The notes: generated by a model from the letters alone, not told the origin. A stretch of DNA of 56,048 nucleotides from an uncultured Alphaproteobacteria bacterium (GCA_934277435.1 CAKQUE010000009.1:1-56048); one strand, 5' to 3'; numbered from the stretch's first letter, positions 1 to 8,834 are shown. A program made the numbers and translations.

Positions 1-1938
1 ACAATCGGTGATATAACCGGAGATTTTATCGGTAACTATGCTTTAGTTAGTTCTGAAAATGGAACTGCTAAAGGTGGGGCGATTTATAATTATGGCACAA
101 TCGGCAACATAACCGGAGATTTCATTGGTAACTATGCTTCTTCTGAAAGAGGAAAAGCTCAAGGTGGCGCGATTTATAATAAGAAAACGCTGACCATTGC
201 CGGCGCCAGTACTTTTACAGATAATTATGTTGAGGTTAAGGGAAAGAAAACTTCTAACGCCATTCATAATGAAGGAACCATTAATTTTGAGGGAACCAAT
301 ATAGTGGTCAATGACGCCATAACCGGTAAAAATGGCACTATAAATATAGCAAGCTCCAGCAATGGTATGACGACTTTTAACAATTCTGTTTCCGGCAACA
401 CGATTAACTTGAATCAAGGCACTTTGAAACTGGGGCATTATAAGTCTGAAAAGTTTGGTGATTCTGTGGGCTCGTTTGCCGATGATGTTGACTTTGTCGC
501 CAATGGTGGTGTTTTGAATTTGGGCGACCAAAAAGTGAGCCTGAAAAGCGCCGAGTTTAACGACGGCTCGACTTTGGCAATCAACGTAAAAAGCGATGGC
601 AATGGTTTGCTCAAGGCAGAAAATTTGACCATAAACGGCGGTCCGCTCAAAGCCACGTTGGGACAAGGTGTTGTCAATATGCAAAACAAGCAAAAAACTG
701 TAACTTTGCTTGAAAGCGGCACCGAGTTTGTTAACAAATTCGCCGATGTGATGGAAAACAATATGTATCGTTTTGAAAAGGCGGAAAAAGCCGGTGATTA
801 TATCATTAGTTTGGCAAAAACAGCAGAAGATGTCAGCCAAGAAAACGGCGGTACGCAAAACAACGCCGGCGAGGCAAAAGCTTGGGTTGATGGCTCTAAG
901 TTTGAACAAGGTTCGGTCAGCGCCGATGTGGCGGATAAGCTCGCCGATTTGGCGCAAAACGACGCCAAGGGCTTTAACGAGGCTTTGAGCGCTTTGGCTC
1001 CGAGCGATAACTCTGAAGTCCGCATCAACTCGATTAGTCATAACACCGAAATGTTTAGAGCTGTGGTGTCGCATTTGGACGACGTCAGCAAAAAGAATCA
1101 ATACGGTTTGTCATCGGGCGATGTGGTTGACGGTGTGAGCGTATGGGCAAAAGCGTTTGGCAACCATGCCAAAGTTGACAACACCTCCAAGGCGTATGGT
1201 TTCAAATCTGACGGCTACGGTGCGACATTGGGTATTGAAAAACAGTTGAACAACGCGTTCAAAGTCGGTTTGGGCTATAGCTATTTTTATAACGATGTCG
1301 ACGGCTTTATGCGCGATAGCGATGTAAACACGCACACCGGTTTTGTATATGGCGAATATCGTCCAAACAACTGGTATACCAACGCGATTGCCTCGTACGG
1401 CTATTCTGAATATGACGAAAACAAACACGTTGCCGGCGATGTTTATAAAGCAAAATATGATGTTGATAATATTGGCGCGCAGGTGATGACAGGCTATAAC
1501 GCCAGCGTGGCAAAAGTAGACGTGACACCGGAAACAGGTTTGCGCTATAACAACATTCACCGCGATAATTATGTGGATAGCGCGGGGCAGGCGGTTAAGG
1601 CCGAAACAATGGATGTTTTGACCGCGGTCGCCGGCTTGAAAGTGGGCAAAGATTTGGTCAGCTGCTTTGGTTTGCACGAGGTTTATTGGCGCCCGGAAGC
1701 ACGTTTGGCGGCAACATATGACCTGATTTCGGACAAAGAAAACGCGGTTGTAAGCCTGTCTAACGGCTCTGGCTATGTGGTAAAAGGACAGCGTCTGAAC
1801 CGCTTTGGCGTGGAAGCTGGCGCCGGCGTGACTTTCTACCTTTCACCAGATGTGGAAAGCAGCGTTGGTTACGAGGGCAAATTCCGCAGCCATTATCAAG
1901 ACCATACCGGCTATGTCAGCGCTAAATACAAGTTCTAG
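1..1938 (+). CDS. Autotransporter, 3' part (5' end outside window)
   Basis: The frame is open from base 1, so the gene starts upstream of the window. The first ~100 codons hold repeats of the form GGAIYN-x-GTIGNITGDFIGNYA, about 29 residues each, typical of a beta-helical passenger. From about base 1135 to the stop lies a C-terminal beta-barrel of about 265 residues that begins near VWAKAF and ends in the aromatic YKF expected of an outer-membrane barrel recognised by BAM. Function: type V secretion, with the passenger displayed on the surface; the passenger's target is unknown. It is a paralogue of the complete autotransporter at 16347-19952, sharing the repeat and barrel style. A terminator follows at 1954-1988. 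Confident about the family, not about the role. Confidence 0.9.
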   Translation, partial: TIGDITGDFIGNYALVSSENGTAKGGAIYNYGTIGNITGDFIGNYASSERGKAQGGAIYNKKTLTIAGASTFTDNYVEVKGKKTSNAIHNEGTINFEGTNIVVNDAITGKNGTINIASSSNGMTTFNNSVSGNTINLNQGTLKLGHYKSEKFGDSVGSFADDVDFVANGGVLNLGDQKVSLKSAEFNDGSTLAINVKSDGNGLLKAENLTINGGPLKATLGQGVVNMQNKQKTVTLLESGTEFVNKFADVMENNMYRFEKAEKAGDYIISLAKTAEDVSQENGGTQNNAGEAKAWVDGSKFEQGSVSADVADKLADLAQNDAKGFNEALSALAPSDNSEVRINSISHNTEMFRAVVSHLDDVSKKNQYGLSSGDVVDGVSVWAKAFGNHAKVDNTSKAYGFKSDGYGATLGIEKQLNNAFKVGLGYSYFYNDVDGFMRDSDVNTHTGFVYGEYRPNNWYTNAIASYGYSEYDENKHVAGDVYKAKYDVDNIGAQVMTGYNASVAKVDVTPETGLRYNNIHRDNYVDSAGQAVKAETMDVLTAVAGLKVGKDLVSCFGLHEVYWRPEARLAATYDLISDKENAVVSLSNGSGYVVKGQRLNRFGVEAGAGVTFYLSPDVESSVGYEGKFRSHYQDHTGYVSAKYKF

Positions 1939-1953
1939 AACTTGGGACAAACA

Positions 1954-1988
1954 AACGCCTTGCTATTTTTGCAGGGCGTTATTTTTTT
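1954..1988 (+). terminator. Intrinsic terminator of the autotransporter gene
   Basis: AACGCCTTGC (1954-1963) pairs with GCAGGGCGTT (1971-1980), with one G-U pair, and is followed by ATTTTTTT. Confidence 0.85.
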
Positions 1989-2009
1989 GTCGGTATGATA
2001 TAAATCTGA

Positions 2010-2038
2010 TTGACAAGCGCTTGTTTTGTCGTTACACT
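2010..2038 (+). promoter_or_regulatory. Sigma-70-type promoter with palindrome
   Basis: TTGACA (2010-2015), a 17-bp spacer and TACACT (2033-2038) lie about 45 bp before the CBS/CorC gene. The perfect 12-bp palindrome ACAAGCGCTTGT (2013-2024) overlaps the -35 box and could be an operator; that part is inference. Confidence 0.6.
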
Positions 2039-2081
2039 GCAATTTATCTTTAATAAATTTGAGGTAGTTAAAAAATAAATT

Positions 2082-3398
2082 ATGAGTAGTCCCATATTTG
2101 TGTATGTCTTTAATCTGTTTTTGGTTTTTCTTTTAGTTTTTTTCAATGCGTTTTTTGTAGTTTCTGAATTTTCTATTGTAAAAATTCGCCGCACAAAATT
2201 GGAGGAATTGGCTCATAATGGTAGCAAACGCGCCAAAATCGGGCTCAAAATTAATGACCATCTAAACACCTATTTAAGCGCTATTCAGCTGGGTATCACG
2301 CTGGCCTCTTTGGGTTTGGGTTGGATTGGTGAACCGGCGGTTTCTAAACTTTTGGAAGTGCTGTTTGGCTCGTTTTTGAGCGATAATCCCGTGCTTTTGC
2401 ATTCTCTTAGCTTTGGTGTGGCGTTCAGCCTTATCACCCTGTTTCACGTGGTTTTGGGCGAACTGGTGCCAAAGTCGCTGGCTATTCAGGACACCGAACG
2501 CTATGCTTTGGCTATTGCGCCGGCTCTCTATACTTTTAACCATATATTTTCACCGTTTATTTGGGTGTTTGACCATGTGACTATCGGTATTTTGAAAATT
2601 ATGGGTATCCAATCTAGCAACGAAAACGGCGACGCCCACTCCGAAGAAGAAATTAAACTGATTATCGACGCGTCGCAAAAAGATGGTATTATCGATGATA
2701 CTGAGGGCGAAATTATCCAAAACGCAATCTGCTTTTCTGAAACTTGCGCCCACGAAATTATGATTCCGCGTCAGGATATGAAATGCATCTACAAAAACTC
2801 CAGCTATAACGAAGTTATGGATTTTGTACGGCAGCATAATCATACCCGTTTTCCGCTGTGTGACAAAGACAAGGACCACATCATTGGTATGGTGCATATC
2901 CGCGATATTTTGGAACATCCCGAAGACAAGGACGCTAAAGACTTTTTGAACCATATCGCCCGCAATATTCTGTTTGTGCCCGAAAATCACTCTATTTCTG
3001 ATATTTTGCACCAGATGATGCACAAACATATTCATTTGGCTATTGTGGTTGATGAATACGGCGGAACTGCCGGTATGATTTCGATGGAAGATATCTTGGA
3101 AGAGCTTGTCGGCGATATTCGTGATGAACATGATGACGCCACCATTGAGCCAATCAAAAAAATTGATGATAAATCTTGCGAATTTGACGGCCTTTATTTG
3201 GTGGAAGACGCTTTTGACTGTATGGGACTTCCGCATTATGAACCCGAAGAAAGCACCGTCGGCGGCTATGTTTTTGCCCTTGTCGGACGCGAACCGAAAG
3301 TTGGCGACATTGTTGAAGATGAGTATTGTCAATACGAAATTTTAGCGGTTGATAATATGAGGGTTACGCGTGTCAAAATCCAGAAGAAACTCGTCTAG
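2082..3398 (+). CDS. CNNM/CBS/CorC-domain membrane protein (hemolysin C/TlyC family)
   Basis: 438 residues. Residues about 5-180 form a DUF21/CNNM membrane domain, with segments such as FLVFLLVFFNAFFVVSEFS and a block around LGLGWIGEPAVSKLL. About 200-330 is a CBS pair containing IPRQDM and the second CBS block with VVDEYGGTAGMISMEDILEE. About 345-430 is a CorC/HlyC domain with GGYVFALVGREP. The family is usually linked to Mg2+/Co2+ efflux or membrane ion homeostasis; the hemolysin name is historical. It has its own promoter and only a distant purine stretch (GAGGTAG) as ribosome site. The last codons (KKLV-stop) form the left arm of the nested hairpin repeat that follows. Family call firm, substrate unknown. 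Confidence 0.9.
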   Translation: MSSPIFVYVFNLFLVFLLVFFNAFFVVSEFSIVKIRRTKLEELAHNGSKRAKIGLKINDHLNTYLSAIQLGITLASLGLGWIGEPAVSKLLEVLFGSFLSDNPVLLHSLSFGVAFSLITLFHVVLGELVPKSLAIQDTERYALAIAPALYTFNHIFSPFIWVFDHVTIGILKIMGIQSSNENGDAHSEEEIKLIIDASQKDGIIDDTEGEIIQNAICFSETCAHEIMIPRQDMKCIYKNSSYNEVMDFVRQHNHTRFPLCDKDKDHIIGMVHIRDILEHPEDKDAKDFLNHIARNILFVPENHSISDILHQMMHKHIHLAIVVDEYGGTAGMISMEDILEELVGDIRDEHDDATIEPIKKIDDKSCEFDGLYLVEDAFDCMGLPHYEPEESTVGGYVFALVGREPKVGDIVEDEYCQYEILAVDNMRVTRVKIQKKLV

Positions 3399-3495
3399 CT
3401 GGTATCTACTAGGGATTTTTGCGCTCGTGTACTAATTTGTACACGTCGCTTAAAAATTCCGTCGCATCTACGCACGCTATCCGAGTTTCTTAAGA
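3386..3495. repeat. Nested GTGTAC hairpin repeat, single copy
   Basis: Outer arms AAGAAACTCG (from about 3385) and CGAGTTTCTT (to about 3492) are inverted. A middle arm, ATTTTTGCGC and GCTTAAAAAT, is partly complementary. The apex is GTGTAC-TAATTT-GTACAC (3426-3443). The left arm overlaps the stop codon of the preceding gene. The same architecture recurs, in tandem, after uvrB. Confidence 0.7.
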
Positions 3496-3523
3496 GCAGA
3501 GCAAAGCGCCTAACGGCACATCT

Positions 3524-3602
3524 AAAGGCAACTTACGTTCATTCAGAAAATTCATGTACTTCTATGTACACTAGGATTTTCTTCAGAACTAGAGTTGCCT
3601 TT
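3524..3602. repeat. Two-tier hairpin repeat, copy 1
   Basis: AAAGGCAACT (3524-3533) pairs with AGTTGCCTTT (3593-3602). Inside it AGAAAAT (3545-3551) pairs with ATTTTCT (3576-3582), and the loop carries TGTAC/GTACA. A homologous copy with a compensated outer stem lies at 28465-28553. Confidence 0.75.
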
Positions 3603-3617
3603 ATCTGTACCATTATT

Positions 3618-3671
3618 CGCATTGCTTTATGTGTTGTAGTATGCCGCTGTTTCGTTACTAGTTTGTACGCG
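3618..3671. repeat. 54-bp interspersed repeat module, copy 1
   Basis: CGCATTGCTTTATGT...AGTATGCC...TAGTTTGTACGCG matches 16187-16240 over 54 bp without gaps, about 80% identical by eye. The rest of 3672-3831 is AT-rich and shows no further structure beyond a direct repeat of TTAATCCTTAA. Confidence 0.65.
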
Positions 3672-3831
3672 TTGCTTAAAAATTTCATATTGACCAGTGT
3701 CAAAAACAAAAAACTGTGCGGAACACAGCTAAAATTTTGTTGACTTTTTGTCAAAATAGCAGCATACTACCATTATCTTAGAATTATGATTACTATTATT
3801 AATCCTTAATTAATCCTTAAAATTTTAATGT

Positions 3832-4068
3832 ATGTTGATTAATTTTATTTTATGGCTGGTGGTTATTTTTTGTTTGTGTGCCGGAATTTATTGTCTGGTT
3901 ATTTACAGAGATAACGTACCAAAGGTGGTTCAAATCGTTTTTTGGGCTATCATGGCATTTTTGGCTGTTTGTGTGTTGGTGTGGACCACTGTTATGGTTC
4001 ACAATCAACTCTATCCTATTGGGGTAGATGTGCGAACTCCGATTGTTATTTATAACGTTCTTTGGTAG
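3832..4068 (+). CDS. Small two-span membrane protein, unknown function
   Basis: 78 residues with two hydrophobic segments (about 4-24 and 35-57) joined by a short polar loop RDNVPK, then a short C-terminal tail. I recognise no family. No clear Shine-Dalgarno precedes the ATG, and an out-of-frame ATG lies 4 bp upstream, so the start is uncertain. It converges on the next gene over a shared terminator. The composition and the absence of shadowing by another gene favour a real small gene. Confidence 0.55.
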   Translation: MLINFILWLVVIFCLCAGIYCLVIYRDNVPKVVQIVFWAIMAFLAVCVLVWTTVMVHNQLYPIGVDVRTPIVIYNVLW

Positions 4069-4100
4069 CTTGTTTACTAACTATATAGTGTTACAAAAAA

Positions 4101-4128
4101 AGCAGTGTTTTTTAACACTGCTTTTTTT
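4101..4128. terminator. Bidirectional intrinsic terminator
   Basis: AGCAGTGTT (4101-4109) and AACACTGCT (4114-4122) form a perfect stem, with A-tract before and T-tract after. It serves the convergent genes on both sides. Confidence 0.9.
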
Positions 4129-4129
4129 G

Positions 4130-5176
4130 TTATTTGGCAACCATTAAGGCATCTATTCCAAGTTCTTGGTGATATAACATGACAACGCCGACAATTACCG
4201 CCAGACAAATGAAAATAACCAATATATTTATAAAGGCCGATGTTCTTTGCGGTAAATTAGGCTTTATACCCTCGTCGCAAGCGTAGTTGATATATATACG
4301 GCAAGCAGAAATAATGTATAGCGGGCGGAACAAAATCATTATAATCAACAGCGCTAAAATTAGCGGAAATCCGGCGTAAAAATACCATGAATAGATATCG
4401 TATTCGTCCGGCATTTTATCCATGTAGGCAAAGAAAAGGGCAATGCTAATATAGCAGCCGATACCAATTATCCAACAAACAAGAGAGTAGCCAAGGCGCA
4501 ATTTAATCAGTGGTAAAAAACGTTTTTTAAGCAAAAGCAAAGAATCTTTACAGGCGTCTTGAAAGCTGCGGCCGTATAGGAGCGCAGGAATAAAACCAAG
4601 GCTAATCATTTTCCAGAGCTGATAAATTATTTCTCGTTCAATTTTTACAGATCTTAATGTGTGGTCATTCTTCTTTGGTAGGCGTTCCATAATGCGTTTA
4701 ACCGTCCACCAACCGTCTATCCAAGAAAAAATCCAAAGCGTGCCGGCGCGGCCGAACGCAGCTTTCATACAATCTGTAAAAGTGGACTCTTTGTTTTGAA
4801 AGCGCAAAAGGCAAGATGCATTCATACATGCTGTTAAAATTCCCAGCGGAAAAGCGGCGAGCCCTACACAGGCCAGCGACCAGACTAATAAAATTAAGTT
4901 TGCGGCTGTGTTTCCTGTGTCATTTTTCCATATTTCTTCGGGTATCCACGACAAACCTTGCGTCCAAATAAAATAAACCAAAGCAATAGTAGCCCATTGT
5001 AAAAGCGCAAATACAATATTTTCTTTTTCGGTAAAAATAAAGCGCATGGAGGCGGCAATACTGGTAAAGAAACTGCCGATAGAACCAAAATACCCCGGAT
5101 TTTCGCTAAAATCAGTTTCTTTGTAGGCTTTTGTTTTTAGTCTGTCAAACTCAGATTTTATGGTAAATAATGACAT
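4130..5176 (-). CDS. Multi-pass membrane protein, unknown function
   Basis: 348 residues from the ATG at 5174-5176, chosen because AAGGAG lies 7-8 bp upstream; the frame extends 17 codons further without a ribosome site. It has about six hydrophobic segments, including FALLQWATIALVYFIW, LILLVWSLACVGLAAFPLG, LVCWIIGIGCYISIALFF, FPLILALLIIMILF and FINILVIFICLAVIVGVVML. A cytosolic-looking stretch rich in charge (residues about 170-200) lies in the middle. I do not recognise the family. It is divergent from the aspartoacylase-family gene, with a spacer of about 110 bp. Confidence 0.75.
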   Translation of the reverse strand: MSLFTIKSEFDRLKTKAYKETDFSENPGYFGSIGSFFTSIAASMRFIFTEKENIVFALLQWATIALVYFIWTQGLSWIPEEIWKNDTGNTAANLILLVWSLACVGLAAFPLGILTACMNASCLLRFQNKESTFTDCMKAAFGRAGTLWIFSWIDGWWTVKRIMERLPKKNDHTLRSVKIEREIIYQLWKMISLGFIPALLYGRSFQDACKDSLLLLKKRFLPLIKLRLGYSLVCWIIGIGCYISIALFFAYMDKMPDEYDIYSWYFYAGFPLILALLIIMILFRPLYIISACRIYINYACDEGIKPNLPQRTSAFINILVIFICLAVIVGVVMLYHQELGIDALMVAK

Positions 5177-5234
5177 AATTTTTCTCCTTTTTGTTTTGAT
5201 TGTAGCGGAATAAATGCAGCAGTGCAAGAAAAAC

Positions 5235-5262
5235 TTGACAATTGTTTGCCAGAGATTAAACT
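5235..5262 (+). promoter_or_regulatory. Possible promoter of the aspartoacylase-family gene
   Basis: TTGACA (5235-5240) is a perfect -35 box. TAAACT (5257-5262) after 16 bp is a 4/6 match to the -10 box. It lies 24 bp before the chosen start codon. Confidence 0.4.
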
Positions 5263-5285
5263 TTGGTTCAGAAACGGAGATGAAA

Positions 5286-6149
5286 ATGAGTTTGATTGAA
5301 AAATATGTTTTTACCGGTGAAAATAAGGGTATGAATTTGTTGATTTTAGGCGGTGTTCATGGTAATGAAACCGCTGGTATTAAAGCCGGATTTAGGGTTG
5401 TTGAAGAGATAAAACAAGGAAAAATCAAACTCCAAAACGGGCGCTTAACCATTGTGCCGGTGTGCAACCCTGCTGCTTATCAAAAAGATGTGCGCTCAAT
5501 TGAAGAAAACCTAAATCGTGTGATGAAAATGCATCTCAATCCGCAAAGTTATGAGCAGTGTTTGGCAAATGAAATTTGTCCGCTGATAAAAGCCAATCGT
5601 ATGATTTTAGATTTGCATTCTACCCATTGCCAGGGCGATGTGCCTTTTGCTTTTTGCGATTACGCCGATGAATATAACACGCCTCTGATAAATGCTCTTG
5701 ATGTGGATTATGTGTTGGAAGGCTGGCCGGCAATGTATGCGGCGCAAGGTGAGATAACTGACTTTTCAACCGAGGGGTATGCTCATTTTTGCGGCAACAC
5801 TGGTACCACGCTGGAGTGCGGATATCACAAAGAGCCGGAAGCCGAAAATATTGCCTATAAGGCCATTGTCAGCGCGCTGAAAGTTTATGGTATGATTGAT
5901 GGCACTGTGACTGTCAAACCGCAGAAAACTCATATTCAAATGCATAGTTATGTAATAAAAAAACAAGCTGGAAAGCTTTGTCAAAATTACAAGCATTTAG
6001 ACATGGTGCGCAAAGGGCAGGCAATTGCTGTTTATGACAATGGAGAAATATTGAGCGCGCCGTTTGATGGCTATATTCTGCTGCCAAATCATGCGGCAGA
6101 AATTGATGCCGAATGGTATTATCTTGGGACTAAAAAAAACGGAGCTTAA
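5286..6149 (+). CDS. Succinylglutamate desuccinylase/aspartoacylase-family zinc hydrolase
   Basis: 287 residues from the ATG at 5286, which has GGAG six bases upstream; ATG at 5280 overlaps that site and the longer frame from 5214 has none. The fold is M14-like carboxypeptidase. GGVHGNETAG (residues about 22-31) gives the HxxE zinc ligands, and LDLHSTH (about 108-114) gives the third zinc His and the neighbouring substrate region. CNPAAY and NLNR lie between them, as in AstE/AspA proteins. The C-terminal ~90 residues form the beta barrel-like domain of the family. Members hydrolyse N-acyl amino acids; the substrate cannot be read from sequence. It meets the next gene tail to tail with a 4-bp overlap. 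Confidence 0.85.
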   Translation: MSLIEKYVFTGENKGMNLLILGGVHGNETAGIKAGFRVVEEIKQGKIKLQNGRLTIVPVCNPAAYQKDVRSIEENLNRVMKMHLNPQSYEQCLANEICPLIKANRMILDLHSTHCQGDVPFAFCDYADEYNTPLINALDVDYVLEGWPAMYAAQGEITDFSTEGYAHFCGNTGTTLECGYHKEPEAENIAYKAIVSALKVYGMIDGTVTVKPQKTHIQMHSYVIKKQAGKLCQNYKHLDMVRKGQAIAVYDNGEILSAPFDGYILLPNHAAEIDAEWYYLGTKKNGA

Positions 6150-6907
6150 AGCACTTTGCTTTGCTTTTGCTGCATAATGTAGTCCAGCGTACGGATTTTT
6201 TCTTGCTTTTGCCAAACTAGACTTTGCGTTTCTTTATTTAAGCTTACGCCGTGATAGCCTTTGCTGATGAGGTATTGCATTTTCATAAACAAACTTGGAA
6301 TTTTTTTATGAATATTCTCGCCCAAATACATGGTGTAAGTTTTATTATTATCCTGTAACAGCGGAGCTTTTTGCTCTTGTTGATGAATGTTTTTTTCCAA
6401 ATAAATCACTTTGGCGCCGTCAGACGGATCGAGGTCAACTTTTGTGATAGACATACCGTGGTGCAGGGCATTTATCCAGCTGGCCGGATTATCAACAGCG
6501 ATTTGAATAATTGAGTGTTTGCGACCGTTATCCAGAGCGTGCGCCTCAATATAGTTCAGCATTCTTTTCATCAGGCTGGAGCCTCTGTAAGCAGGGTCAA
6601 CCAAAATGGCCTCGTAAATAACCAAATCTTCATTAGGTGTGTTTGGCTTAAATTCCGGCATATCTCTTTTTTCGGAGTTTTTCGGCATATGATAAACAAC
6701 TTGCGCAATCAAAGTGTTTTGATCAAACACGCCTAGCATATGCGAATTTTCGCCGTTTAGTGATTTCAAATAATCTTCTTCTGTGCGATGCAAAATAAAG
6801 TGTTGTTCGTCGGGGTGTAAACCGTCAATAATTTTTTGCTGCAAAGACATTACATCTTGCAAATTGTCACTATCTAATTTTTTCACACTTAATTGTTTTT
6901 TGTTCAT
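6146..6907 (-). CDS. GNAT-family N-acetyltransferase
   Basis: 253 residues from ATG 6905-6907 (MNKKQLSVKK). A TTG 30 bp upstream would add ten residues but has no ribosome site. The GNAT core is visible: the beta4 strand EAILVDPAY followed by the acetyl-CoA loop RGSSLMKRMLNYIEAHA (about residues 110-135), then beta5 IIQIAVDNPASWINALHHG with the usual Asn. The last ~80 residues are an extension without recognisable motifs. Acceptor substrate unknown. Just upstream, TTTGAG-ATAA-CTCAAA (6942-6957) is a small inverted repeat that could be an operator. Confidence 0.8.
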   Translation of the reverse strand: MNKKQLSVKKLDSDNLQDVMSLQQKIIDGLHPDEQHFILHRTEEDYLKSLNGENSHMLGVFDQNTLIAQVVYHMPKNSEKRDMPEFKPNTPNEDLVIYEAILVDPAYRGSSLMKRMLNYIEAHALDNGRKHSIIQIAVDNPASWINALHHGMSITKVDLDPSDGAKVIYLEKNIHQQEQKAPLLQDNNKTYTMYLGENIHKKIPSLFMKMQYLISKGYHGVSLNKETQSLVWQKQEKIRTLDYIMQQKQSKVL

Positions 6908-6959
6908 GGTAACAGCTTTCAAATTTTTATTAAACAACAGGTTTGAGATAACTCAAAAC

Positions 6960-7286
6960 ATACGGCGGACTTTAAGGGGATAAAAAAAGTCATCGTCGCA
7001 TTAAGCGGTTGCGCAAAAGGCGCAGTGTGTTTTCAAAATTTGCAGTCATTACATTCCTTTATAAAACGCTTTGGAGTTTACATAAAAAAATTTTTCTGTC
7101 AAGGCAAAATATTCCCGTCTTTTAATATTTTTTCAAATTGTAAAGATTCTGTTTATGTTGAAAATATAGCGGAAAATGCTATTTTTGTCAATATTTTTAT
7201 GCAGAAAAATATAATGATGTTGTCTTTGGGAATATTTTTTTGCATTTTGGTTGTTGGTAGCAGCTTTTATTCTTGATATTTTTCCA
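6960..7286. other. Intergenic stretch without a supported gene
   Basis: About 330 bp of AT-rich sequence. A frame of 83 codons from GTG 7025 lacks a ribosome site and looks like chance. I see no RNA structure or repeat here. Confidence 0.5.
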
Positions 7287-7312
7287 TAAAAAAACGTCCC
7301 AAAAATGGGACG
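7287..7312 (-). terminator. Terminator of gapR
   Basis: CGTCCCA (7295-7301) and TGGGACG (7306-7312) pair. Read on the minus strand the stem is followed by seven T (complement of 7288-7294). Confidence 0.85.
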
Positions 7313-7336
7313 CTGTAACTAAATATTTGGCAAAAA

Positions 7337-7597
7337 TTAAATATCCAAAGCTTTGCGATAGGTGTCAACCACCAATTCTTGCTCGTCGCGGTCGGCGGCG
7401 TTCATTTTGCGCAGTTTCAAAACGGTGCGCATAGCTTTGACGTCAAAACCTGCTGATTTCGCTTCGGCAAAAATATCACGGATATCGCTTTGAATACCTT
7501 TTTTTTCTTCTTCCAAACGTTCAATTCTTTCAATCAGAGAACGCAAGCGGTCAACGGCAACTCCACCGACTTCCGCAGTTACATTTTCTTCAGCCAT
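7337..7597 (-). CDS. gapR: GapR-like nucleoid-associated protein (DUF2312)
   Basis: 86 residues from ATG 7595-7597, preceded by AAGGAG; the longer frame would add 21 residues without a ribosome site. The coiled-coil motif LRSLIERIERLEEEKKGIQ, then DIRDIFAEAKSAGFDVKAMRTVL, is the DUF2312 signature of alphaproteobacteria. Known for the family: GapR of Caulobacter is a ~89-residue tetramer that encircles overtwisted DNA ahead of replication and transcription and stimulates type II topoisomerases. Length and motif agree. It is monocistronic, with its own promoter and terminator. Confidence 0.92.
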   Translation of the reverse strand: MAEENVTAEVGGVAVDRLRSLIERIERLEEEKKGIQSDIRDIFAEAKSAGFDVKAMRTVLKLRKMNAADRDEQELVVDTYRKALDI

Positions 7598-7631
7598 TGT
7601 TTTTCTCCTTAAAAAATTTTTTTCTTTAGTG

Positions 7632-7660
7632 GTTGTAGCAAACAAAATCAGTTTTGACAA
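7632..7660 (-). promoter_or_regulatory. Promoter of gapR
   Basis: On the minus strand TTGTCA (7660-7655), 17 bp, TACAAC (7637-7632), 35 bp before the gapR ATG. Confidence 0.6.
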
Positions 7661-7792
7661 GTGGAATTTTTATCTATGTTTTAGCTGGCTAATCTCTCAA
7701 AGTCACTATTCAGTACATTATAATGCTCGCCAGAGCGTAAGAATTCGTTTTTTCCATAAAAAGCTAGATAATGTTGGCTGAAATAAAAAATG

Positions 7793-7815
7793 GGCTGTGA
7801 AAAAACTCCACAGCC
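7793..7815 (-). terminator. Terminator of rplM-rpsI
   Basis: GGCTGTG (7793-7799) and CACAGCC (7809-7815) pair; on the minus strand the stem is followed by CATTTTTT. Confidence 0.85.
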
Positions 7816-7842
7816 TTTTGATATTTTGAATTCTCTTGCCGA

Positions 7843-8325
7843 TTAACGTTTAGAGAATTGGTAAGAACGACGAGCTTTAGCTTTACCGTATTTTTTACGT
7901 TCTACAACACGATCATCACGTGTCAAGAAGCCAGCTTGTTTCAAAACTGTTCTCAGTTCTGGTTCATATTCGTTCAAAGCTTTAGCGATACCGTGTTTGA
8001 TAGCGCCTGCTTGACCAGACAAACCGCCGCCTTTAACTGTGCAAACAACGTCAAATTCATTTTCGCGGTTGGCAACAACAAATGGCTGATTGATAACCAT
8101 TTTCAAAACAGGACGGGCAAAATATTCATCCATAGATTTGTCATTGATGGTGATGTTACCTTTACCAGGCATAACCCATACTCTGGCAACAGCGTCTTTT
8201 CTTTTACCTGTAGCATAAGAGCGGCCTTTTTTGTCTTTTACAGACTTGCGAGGAGCTTTAGCTTCTGTGTTAGCAACAGTAGCAGCTTTAATATCCTGCA
8301 AAGATTCGATTTTTTTAGTAGCCAT
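7843..8325 (-). CDS. rpsI: 30S ribosomal protein S9
   Basis: 160 residues with an N-terminal extension of about 30 residues before the universal S9 body starting YATGKRKDAVARVWV. Further hallmarks are GGGLSGQAGAIKHGIAKAL and the C-terminal tail RRSYQFSKR, whose terminal Lys-Arg reaches the P-site tRNA in ribosomes. The ATG shares one base with the rplM stop codon (TAATG), and AAGGAG lies inside the end of rplM, so the two are translationally coupled. Confidence 0.98.
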   Translation of the reverse strand: MATKKIESLQDIKAATVANTEAKAPRKSVKDKKGRSYATGKRKDAVARVWVMPGKGNITINDKSMDEYFARPVLKMVINQPFVVANRENEFDVVCTVKGGGLSGQAGAIKHGIAKALNEYEPELRTVLKQAGFLTRDDRVVERKKYGKAKARRSYQFSKR

Positions 8326-8795
8326 TACAAAGCACTCCTTTTATTTTTAGGGTTTTGAGAAGCAATATCCAAAACAATCGGATTTTGCGCAGTATGAGGG
8401 TGATTTTCACCGGCATATACTTTCAATTTTGTCATCATCTGACGGCCCAATGGGTTGCGTGAAATCATGCGTTCAACAGCTTTTTGAATAACTCTTTCAG
8501 GGAAACGGCTGTTCAAAATTTTACCGGCTGTAGTATCTTTTACGCTACCAATGTAACCTGTGTGTTGATAATAGTGTTTGTCGGTCAATTTTTTACCGGT
8601 CAATTTAACTTTATCAGCATTGATAACGACAACATAGTCGCCACAATCCAAGTTTGGAGTGAAATAAGGCTTGTTTTTACCGCGGATAATCTTTGCGATT
8701 TCAGCAGAAAGTCTGCCCAAAATAACACCGCTGGCATCAACAACATACCATTTTCTTTCGATGTCGGCAGGTTTTGTAGAATGTGTAGAAATCAT
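8325..8795 (-). CDS. rplM: 50S ribosomal protein L13
   Basis: 156 residues from ATG 8793-8795 (MISTHSTKP); the frame could extend 16 codons but that part carries the promoter-proximal leader. L13 signatures: WYVVDASGVILGRLSAEIA, CGDYVVVINADKVKLTGKK, and MISRNPLGRQMMTKLKVYAG. It is an early-assembling 50S protein. First gene of the usual rplM-rpsI pair. Confidence 0.98.
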   Translation of the reverse strand: MISTHSTKPADIERKWYVVDASGVILGRLSAEIAKIIRGKNKPYFTPNLDCGDYVVVINADKVKLTGKKLTDKHYYQHTGYIGSVKDTTAGKILNSRFPERVIQKAVERMISRNPLGRQMMTKLKVYAGENHPHTAQNPIVLDIASQNPKNKRSAL

Positions 8796-8834
8796 TTTTA
8801 TCTCTTTCTTAAAAATGTTATTAAATTCGCTCTC

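Noticed and set aside
43..1101. Long minus-strand frame of 352 codons opposite the autotransporter
   Set aside because: It is the antisense shadow of a repetitive autotransporter gene and lacks a ribosome site and protein-like motifs.
3539..3754. 71-codon minus-strand frame containing FLSNAYKLV
   Set aside because: It lies wholly in interspersed repeats; the peptide comes from the repeat, not from a supported gene.
4130..5227. Longer start for the membrane protein (17 extra codons)
   Set aside because: AAGGAG stands just before the internal ATG at 5176, and the extension would overlap the divergent gene's promoter region.
7025..7276. 83-codon frame starting with GTG
   Set aside because: No ribosome site, low-complexity AT-rich composition, no recognisable protein features apart from a hydrophobic end.
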